A DNA stretch of 33,878 nucleotides from a virus. Position numbers and translations under genes: made by a program. This document shows positions 29,410 to 33,878 of this stretch, piece after piece; positions within the stretch are counted from its first letter, which is position 1, and every line of letters starts with the position of its first letter. The DNA lies in IMG/VR virus record IMGVR_UViG_3300027963_000022, positions 1-33,878 of that record. The stretch is one strand, 5' to 3'. The notes beneath the pieces were generated by a model. The model was given only the letters and a program-made list of their open reading frames with translations. It ran no database searches and was not told the DNA's origin.

Positions 29410-29774
29410 TTTTTAAGATTAGCCATAATCCGAGTGCCAAATAAAAAACCAAATGCAATATTGGCTGCTTCTATGCCAATTCTTTGTATTTCAGGGGTAA
29501 CAGATAAAAACAATGTACCAATACCTACGACAATGACAAACAATGCCCCTAAATAACGGCTAGATGCCCTTAAATCAATAACCCATTGGCTAGGTGTGCC
29601 GTAGGGGTTATCTAATTGTGCAATGGCTTGTAGCTTGTTTATTTCGTTTGTGTCTAGCTTTATTTGCTCATCAACGGAAATAGGCTTTACACCGCCTGTA
29701 ACCATACCAATAAGGCTTTTAATCCCGTCTATGCCTACAGGGACTAAAGCACCAATAATGGTTTCTAGAATCAT
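29406..29774 (-). CDS. Holin, three-transmembrane GTA/phage type
   Basis: This 122-aa protein has helix 1 at residues 1-27 (ILETIIGALVPVGIDGIKSL), a charged middle with EQIKLDTNEINKLQA, the conserved PSQWVIDLRASSRYLGAL, then helix 2 (LFVIVVGIGTLFLSV) and helix 3 (IGIEAANIAFGFLFGTRI). This fits the holin_3TM family known from gene-transfer agents and phages. It forms membrane holes releasing the endolysin. It overlaps both neighbours by 4 nt. Confidence 0.85.
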   Translation of the reverse strand: MILETIIGALVPVGIDGIKSLIGMVTGGVKPISVDEQIKLDTNEINKLQAIAQLDNPYGTPSQWVIDLRASSRYLGALFVIVVGIGTLFLSVTPEIQRIGIEAANIAFGFLFGTRIMANLKK

Positions 29775-29980
29775 TTATTCGTCAGCCAATGTGCAATAAA
29801 ACCTACTATTGAACTAATGCCTGATACGACCATCATGCCAACCCAAAAACCGCCCCTGCCTTTATTGGCTAAAGCAAGCAGTTCTTCCATGCCTTCTTCT
29901 AGCTTATCCACTTTTTGAGTTAAGGTATCAACTTTTTCCCAAAGCTGTCCGTATTTAACTGGGTCAATTTCGAAAGACAT
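29771..29980 (-). CDS. XhlA-like coiled-coil membrane lysis protein
   Basis: This 69-aa protein has an N-terminal coiled coil (LWEKVDTLTQKVDKLEEGME), a short Gly linker (NKGRGG) and a C-terminal membrane helix (FWVGMMVVSGISSIVGFIAH). The architecture matches haemolysin XhlA / small holin partners. It is directly upstream of the 3-TM holin and overlaps it by ATGA, so it is probably an accessory holin or antiholin. No spanin pair is visible nearby. Confidence 0.75.
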   Translation of the reverse strand: MSFEIDPVKYGQLWEKVDTLTQKVDKLEEGMEELLALANKGRGGFWVGMMVVSGISSIVGFIAHWLTNK

Positions 29981-29982
29981 AG

Positions 29983-31170
29983 TTAAGCTTTCAACGCTGC
30001 AATTTCAGCATTAGCCGCATCTAAACCAGCCTTAAGCTCTTGAATTGCTTGAACTAACATAGGAATCATTACAGATGTTTTAATAGATTTAAAGTCTGCA
30101 ATGTTGTATTCAGAATTTGAAGTAGTTTCAACCAATCCTGGCATTATTTGCTCTACTTGTTGAGCAATAAAACCAAGCATTTTTTGTGGATTATTAATAA
30201 TGTTGTAATTAACCACATTTAATTGACAAATGCTATCTAAATAATTTCTTGCTGGAATCACATTTTCTTTAATACGAGAATCTGAAATAGTGCCCCAAGT
30301 TCCTGTAGAGTTATAAGCAGAGCCACTTGATTGAAATTGAACTTTTGTTGAACTTGAATAATCCCAGTTAATGCTTGTTGCTCCATCCCAACCAACAGTC
30401 CAAGCGCTACCTCCATATTTATAACCAGCATTAGCAGTAATTAAGCCACTAAATGTTCCTGTAGTTGCACTTACAGAGCCACCAGAAAGATTAGTTGCGG
30501 TTGTTGCACTAGTTGCAGTAGAAGCTGTAGCAGCATTGCCGCTTATGGATATACCCCAAGTGCCAATAGCACCAGTACCAGTTAATGTAGGAGCATAAGT
30601 GCCAATGTTGCTTGTAGTAATAACAGTAGCACCACCAGAGTTATAAGGGGTATAACCTAATGCCGTAGTAACATCAGCAGAAATTAAAGTAACATTTCCA
30701 GATCGTGTATTAAAGGTTGTAACACCTGATGATATTGCGCTAATTGCGGACTGCACAAATGCTGTAGTAGCAATCTTTGTAGAATTGTCAGAAGATGGAG
30801 TTACTGTAGCACTTGTAGAAACACCTGAAAAAGCAGCAGAATTAGCTGTAAGTGCTAAAAAAGCACCATTCTTAGGGTTAGCCGCACCAATAGGCGCACC
30901 ATCAATAGTACCGCCAGTAATTGTAGGATTAGAAATTTGATTAACTGTAGCTACATCGCTAGAAGCAGTACCATCGGCAACGCCTGTAATCTTGTTGTTA
31001 CCCATCTGCAAAATGCCAGTCATAGGCGATGTACCGTCAGTAGCAACAGAGCCAGTTAAGGCTGTGGCTACATCGCTAAATGTAGTATTAGCCCAGGTAG
31101 AGGTAATAGTAGTACCTGTAACAACGGGATTACCTGCTGGTAGGGTGTAAGTTCCGCTTGAGCGTGGCAT
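29983..31170 (-). CDS. Tail fibre with C-terminal S74 intramolecular chaperone
   Basis: In this 395-aa protein the N-terminus (MPRSSGTYTLPAGNPVVTG, then TTFSDVATALTGSVATDG and MGNNKITGVADGTASSD) is the common head-binding/collar part of short phage fibres. The middle is Thr/Ser/Ala-rich beta repeats. The C-terminus (about 295-395) is a full S74 domain: SDSRIKENVIPARNYLD, then MLGFIAQQVEQIMPGLVE and a terminal helix VQAIQELKAGLDAAN. S74 domains trimerise, help folding and usually self-cleave at the Ser of SDSR. It is a likely receptor-binding fibre. Confidence 0.88.
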   Translation of the reverse strand: MPRSSGTYTLPAGNPVVTGTTITSTWANTTFSDVATALTGSVATDGTSPMTGILQMGNNKITGVADGTASSDVATVNQISNPTITGGTIDGAPIGAANPKNGAFLALTANSAAFSGVSTSATVTPSSDNSTKIATTAFVQSAISAISSGVTTFNTRSGNVTLISADVTTALGYTPYNSGGATVITTSNIGTYAPTLTGTGAIGTWGISISGNAATASTATSATTATNLSGGSVSATTGTFSGLITANAGYKYGGSAWTVGWDGATSINWDYSSSTKVQFQSSGSAYNSTGTWGTISDSRIKENVIPARNYLDSICQLNVVNYNIINNPQKMLGFIAQQVEQIMPGLVETTSNSEYNIADFKSIKTSVMIPMLVQAIQELKAGLDAANAEIAALKA

Positions 31171-33113
31171 TATTTATTTCCTTTTCGTAAAGCATCAGCC
31201 ATGTTTTCAGGCTGATAATTAACAGATTCTTCAACTTGTTTTTTCATTCCTGATTCTTTAATTTTTTGAATTCCTTGTTTTACACCAATTACTTTTGCTA
31301 CTGGGAACATGGAAATACCATCTAATGCTTTCATTAATGCGCTAGATGTATTTGAATAATTAACTGCGCCTTTTAGTGGTGCATTTACATTCAAAGTAGT
31401 TTCGTATAAATTTCTAACTTCTTCAGCGCCTTTTTTGCCAAAGATGTAATCTAATTTGCCATCTTGGTCTAACTCTTTAATAGCAGATTTAAATTTAGCA
31501 GGAGAAACTACGGGATTGCCAAAAGAATCCACATCAATAGACGATGTAACTTTGTCTTTAATATGTTGAATGGTTTGGCCTTGTAGTTCTTTCCATGCTT
31601 GCTGACCATCAGTACCACCCTTTTTAAGGGCTAAACCAATAGAAGCTACATCATCTTTTGAACCATCTAAAATTGAATGTTTGAACACATCTTCAAAAGC
31701 TACGGCTCTATCTGTAGTTCCTTTTTTGGTACGCAATAATTTATCAATAGCACCAATATCCTCAAACTGTCTGCTGTATTGGGTGCGTAAACTTCTAGCT
31801 TTTTGATAGAGTTCGCCACCTTTATCTTGAGTAGCCGCATTAATTAACTTTTTCATTTCGCCGGCGTGCATCATGCCTACAGCATCGCTAGGATCGTAAT
31901 TTTTATTAATAAACTGGTAAACATCTTCAAGCTGATTAATTGAAATTTTGCCCGTTTTGTCAATATCATTTAACTTGATTTGTTCATCTACAGCATCAAG
32001 AATTGGAGCTAATTTAGCTCTTACGGTAGGAGTTTGCTTTTCAATGTACTGAGTAATTCCTTTGTAATCTACAGGCTGTTGCATTTCGCCAGATTCTCTA
32101 GCTGTTTTGTAAGCTGCGTTAATGTCAGCTTTAGCTTTATTGGCTTGTTGAACCAACGCAGCATCTACAACTTTACCTGTTTCACGCAATCCAAAAGTTT
32201 CTTTGCCTGTAGCATCTACATAAGCATCAAAGTTTTTCAAAATATCATCATTAGCTTGCGCTTTATTGATAATTAATGGCTTTCCAATGGTTTCAGGGTA
32301 TAACTTGGCAGTTTCAGCTTCAAATTGTTGCGTAGCTAAATCACGCTCTGCCATACCTTTACTTAGTTTTACAGGCACTCTTAACTGGTTTGCCATTTGC
32401 ACCCTAGTAACAGCTTCAGGGACTTCAGCAGCGCCTACGCCTAACATAGTTGGCTCTCTACGCAGGGCATTAGCCACTTTAGCAACAGCAGGTTCAATTG
32501 TTTGTGAAACACGATTAGTAATAGGTTGTACTGCCTCTTGAATCATTTGCCCTTCATTACGCAATGCACCAGCCATTTTATTTGCTGCTGGTATTACTAA
32601 CTCTTGTACAACAGGTCTTACATTTTGCGCTTTTTGGGCAAAGCTTGGAATCATTCCAATATTACCTACATATGGCGGTATTCTTGCTTCTTGTAATGCA
32701 CCACCAATAGATTCCAAAGCATTTATTGAAGCAGGTGATGTTGGTTGATATGGCGCAAATTGTTTTGCTTGTCTATAGTATGCATCCCTAGCTTCAGCGG
32801 TAGGCATTTTTCCTTGTATTGCACCCTCTACGGCACTTGCTCCAAGACCATAAGCCATTGATAAAGGTTCTTTAACTGCGCCATAAGCAATTGCAGTAGG
32901 CACTTCATATAAAGCTTTAACTCTGTCCATCATTGTTACAGGCTTAACAACAGGAGCTTGTTCGTAACCTACAATATTAGGTTTTTCGCCAGCTACCGTA
33001 GGCACATCGCTATAGATAGGTGTACCCCTGTTTGGGGTATTATCCGTGTCTAAAACAAAACCTTTAGGTAGGCTTGTTTGTTGTTCTAATATAAAACCTT
33101 CAGGAAGCGCCAT
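31170..33113 (-). CDS. Large internal virion / DNA ejection protein
   Basis: This 647-aa helical protein starts with two copies of an LPxGFxL motif (LPEGFILEQQ and LPKGFVLD), a feature I associate with large phage ejection proteins. Residues about 60-110 include a small/Gly-rich helical stretch (AIAYGAVKEPLSMAYGLGAS) that could enter membrane. From about 180 to 640 it is amphipathic helix with Lys/Glu/Gln. No lytic transglycosylase motif is seen. It lies between the other ejection-type protein and the tail fibre. A role in forming the DNA conduit across the cell wall is inferred. Confidence 0.72.
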   Translation of the reverse strand: MALPEGFILEQQTSLPKGFVLDTDNTPNRGTPIYSDVPTVAGEKPNIVGYEQAPVVKPVTMMDRVKALYEVPTAIAYGAVKEPLSMAYGLGASAVEGAIQGKMPTAEARDAYYRQAKQFAPYQPTSPASINALESIGGALQEARIPPYVGNIGMIPSFAQKAQNVRPVVQELVIPAANKMAGALRNEGQMIQEAVQPITNRVSQTIEPAVAKVANALRREPTMLGVGAAEVPEAVTRVQMANQLRVPVKLSKGMAERDLATQQFEAETAKLYPETIGKPLIINKAQANDDILKNFDAYVDATGKETFGLRETGKVVDAALVQQANKAKADINAAYKTARESGEMQQPVDYKGITQYIEKQTPTVRAKLAPILDAVDEQIKLNDIDKTGKISINQLEDVYQFINKNYDPSDAVGMMHAGEMKKLINAATQDKGGELYQKARSLRTQYSRQFEDIGAIDKLLRTKKGTTDRAVAFEDVFKHSILDGSKDDVASIGLALKKGGTDGQQAWKELQGQTIQHIKDKVTSSIDVDSFGNPVVSPAKFKSAIKELDQDGKLDYIFGKKGAEEVRNLYETTLNVNAPLKGAVNYSNTSSALMKALDGISMFPVAKVIGVKQGIQKIKESGMKKQVEESVNYQPENMADALRKGNK

Positions 33114-33116
33114 AAT

Positions 33117-33878
33117 TTATCTCGCTGGATTCCAAGTTTTACCACCATCGTTAGACATAATTCTTGCCCCAGTTTGCGGATTGGTTGCATACACAGGTTG
33201 AGCAGCGCCTAATGAAACTTTACTAGCTGAATCTAATTTAGTTTGAATGGAATCCCAATCACCGCCTGGATAATATTTCTTTTGCAAATCAACCATTTGC
33301 TTCATAGTTGCTAAACGAGATTCAACAGGTATATTTGCGTTGCCTAAATCGCCAGCTAATTTTTGATACAAAGTCACATCAAGAACACCTTGTGGGCCTT
33401 CAAAGCGTGGCTGTTTCATAGTTAAAGCACCTGAAAGCATTTTTAATTGTGCGTCTGCTTCTGACTCTTGTTTTCTAGCGCCAAAAGGCAAATTAAGTGC
33501 TTCGCCTACGGTTGTTAATGTATTAGAAATAAGACCCGAACTAGGTGCGTTAGATGACAGAAGAGTTCCTGCTGATTTCATCAAATCAAAACTGTCTTTA
33601 GCATTAGTTGTGTTTTTTTGTAAATTTTCATAAAACTTACCGGCTTGTTCTTGGTTTTGTTTACCAGTTAATGCAGGGTTATATTGATATTGCTCAACAG
33701 TTTTAGGGGCAAATTGGTTGTTACCTTGAGCGCCCATATTTACTTGGCCGCCGCCACCGCCTTGACCGCCACCCATTCCCATGCCTGTATTAAATGCCAA
33801 CTCTTGCTGTGCAATACCTAATCTAGCTCTATCAATAGCAATACTAGCTTTATCTTTTTCGCTCATTTGATTCAAGAA
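33117..33878 (-). CDS. Putative ejection/internal virion protein, C-terminal part (continues from base 688 across the junction)
   Basis: This is the 3' portion of the 440-aa gene whose start is at 688. The frame enters from the right edge and stops at 33117. The segment has a Gly/Gln linker (GMGMGGGQGGGGGQV), a helical middle (NQEQAGKFYENLQKNTTNAK) and a C-terminal end with ARIMSNDGGKTWNPAR. Bases 33752-33878 duplicate 1-127. The stop is followed after 3 nt by the ATG of the 647-aa protein. The role is inferred from position. Confidence 0.72.
   Translation of the reverse strand, partial: FLNQMSEKDKASIAIDRARLGIAQQELAFNTGMGMGGGQGGGGGQVNMGAQGNNQFAPKTVEQYQYNPALTGKQNQEQAGKFYENLQKNTTNAKDSFDLMKSAGTLLSSNAPSSGLISNTLTTVGEALNLPFGARKQESEADAQLKMLSGALTMKQPRFEGPQGVLDVTLYQKLAGDLGNANIPVESRLATMKQMVDLQKKYYPGGDWDSIQTKLDSASKVSLGAAQPVYATNPQTGARIMSNDGGKTWNPAR
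33752..33878. repeat. Right copy of 127-bp terminal direct repeat
   Basis: Exact copy of bases 1-127. Joining the copies restores one uninterrupted gene, supporting a circular or circularly permuted genome. Confidence 0.97.

Overview
The window is a complete circular tailed-phage genome of 33,751 bp, opened inside a gene: bases 1-127 recur exactly as bases 33752-33878. The low GC (around 40% by eye), the absence of host genes, and protein families common in phages of freshwater Betaproteobacteria suggest an uncultured environmental podovirus. The host guess is inference. The head-tail set (portal, P22 gp4-like adaptor, gp10-like plug, no tape measure, no sheath) indicates a short-tailed morphology.

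The late region is on the minus strand and runs from about 20340 down through base 1, across the junction and on to 28822. In order of transcription it holds: small accessory genes (20340-18874: VRR-NUC-like nuclease, a DUF5856-like protein, small basic proteins); terminase small and large subunits; portal; a beta-rich fibre protein and a glycine-rich adhesin-like protein; a cupin; a TPR glycosyltransferase; scaffold; major capsid; a likely decoration protein; tail adaptor and plug; GNAT acetyltransferase; ejection-type virion proteins; a tail fibre with an S74 chaperone domain; and a lysis cassette (XhlA-like protein, 3-TM holin, GH19 endolysin). Most junctions are TAATG or ATGA overlaps, so translation is probably coupled.

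The early and control region spans 20398-28838. A forward pair encodes a metallophosphoesterase and a SprT-like metalloprotease. A minus-strand operon (24704 to 21705) encodes tiny proteins, an O-like replication protein, a cytosine-5 methyltransferase and a Ref-like RecA-dependent nuclease. A Cro/YdaS-like repressor (25385-25155) lies next to a forward operon encoding an SSB-like protein with an SSB acidic tip, an HNH protein and a RecB-like nuclease. A second forward operon (27805-28838) encodes small proteins, including an exported one and a winged-helix protein. No integrase, DNA polymerase or replicative helicase is visible.

The most interesting parts are non-coding. (1) A 14-bp palindrome, TTAAG-N4-CTTAA, occurs exactly three times. 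Each copy lies between the -35 and -10 of a promoter for one of three early operons. Near-copies lie at the repressor's own promoter and just downstream of the -10 ahead of terminase, so a single repressor may control the whole genome. (2) Two gene-free stretches (about 24760-25135 and 27551-27702) can fold into elaborate RNAs with multi-way junctions and pseudoknots; I cannot assign either to a known family. (3) Two operator-controlled minus-strand promoters would start transcription at the A of the start codon (leaderless), whereas the two forward ones start at small 5' hairpins.
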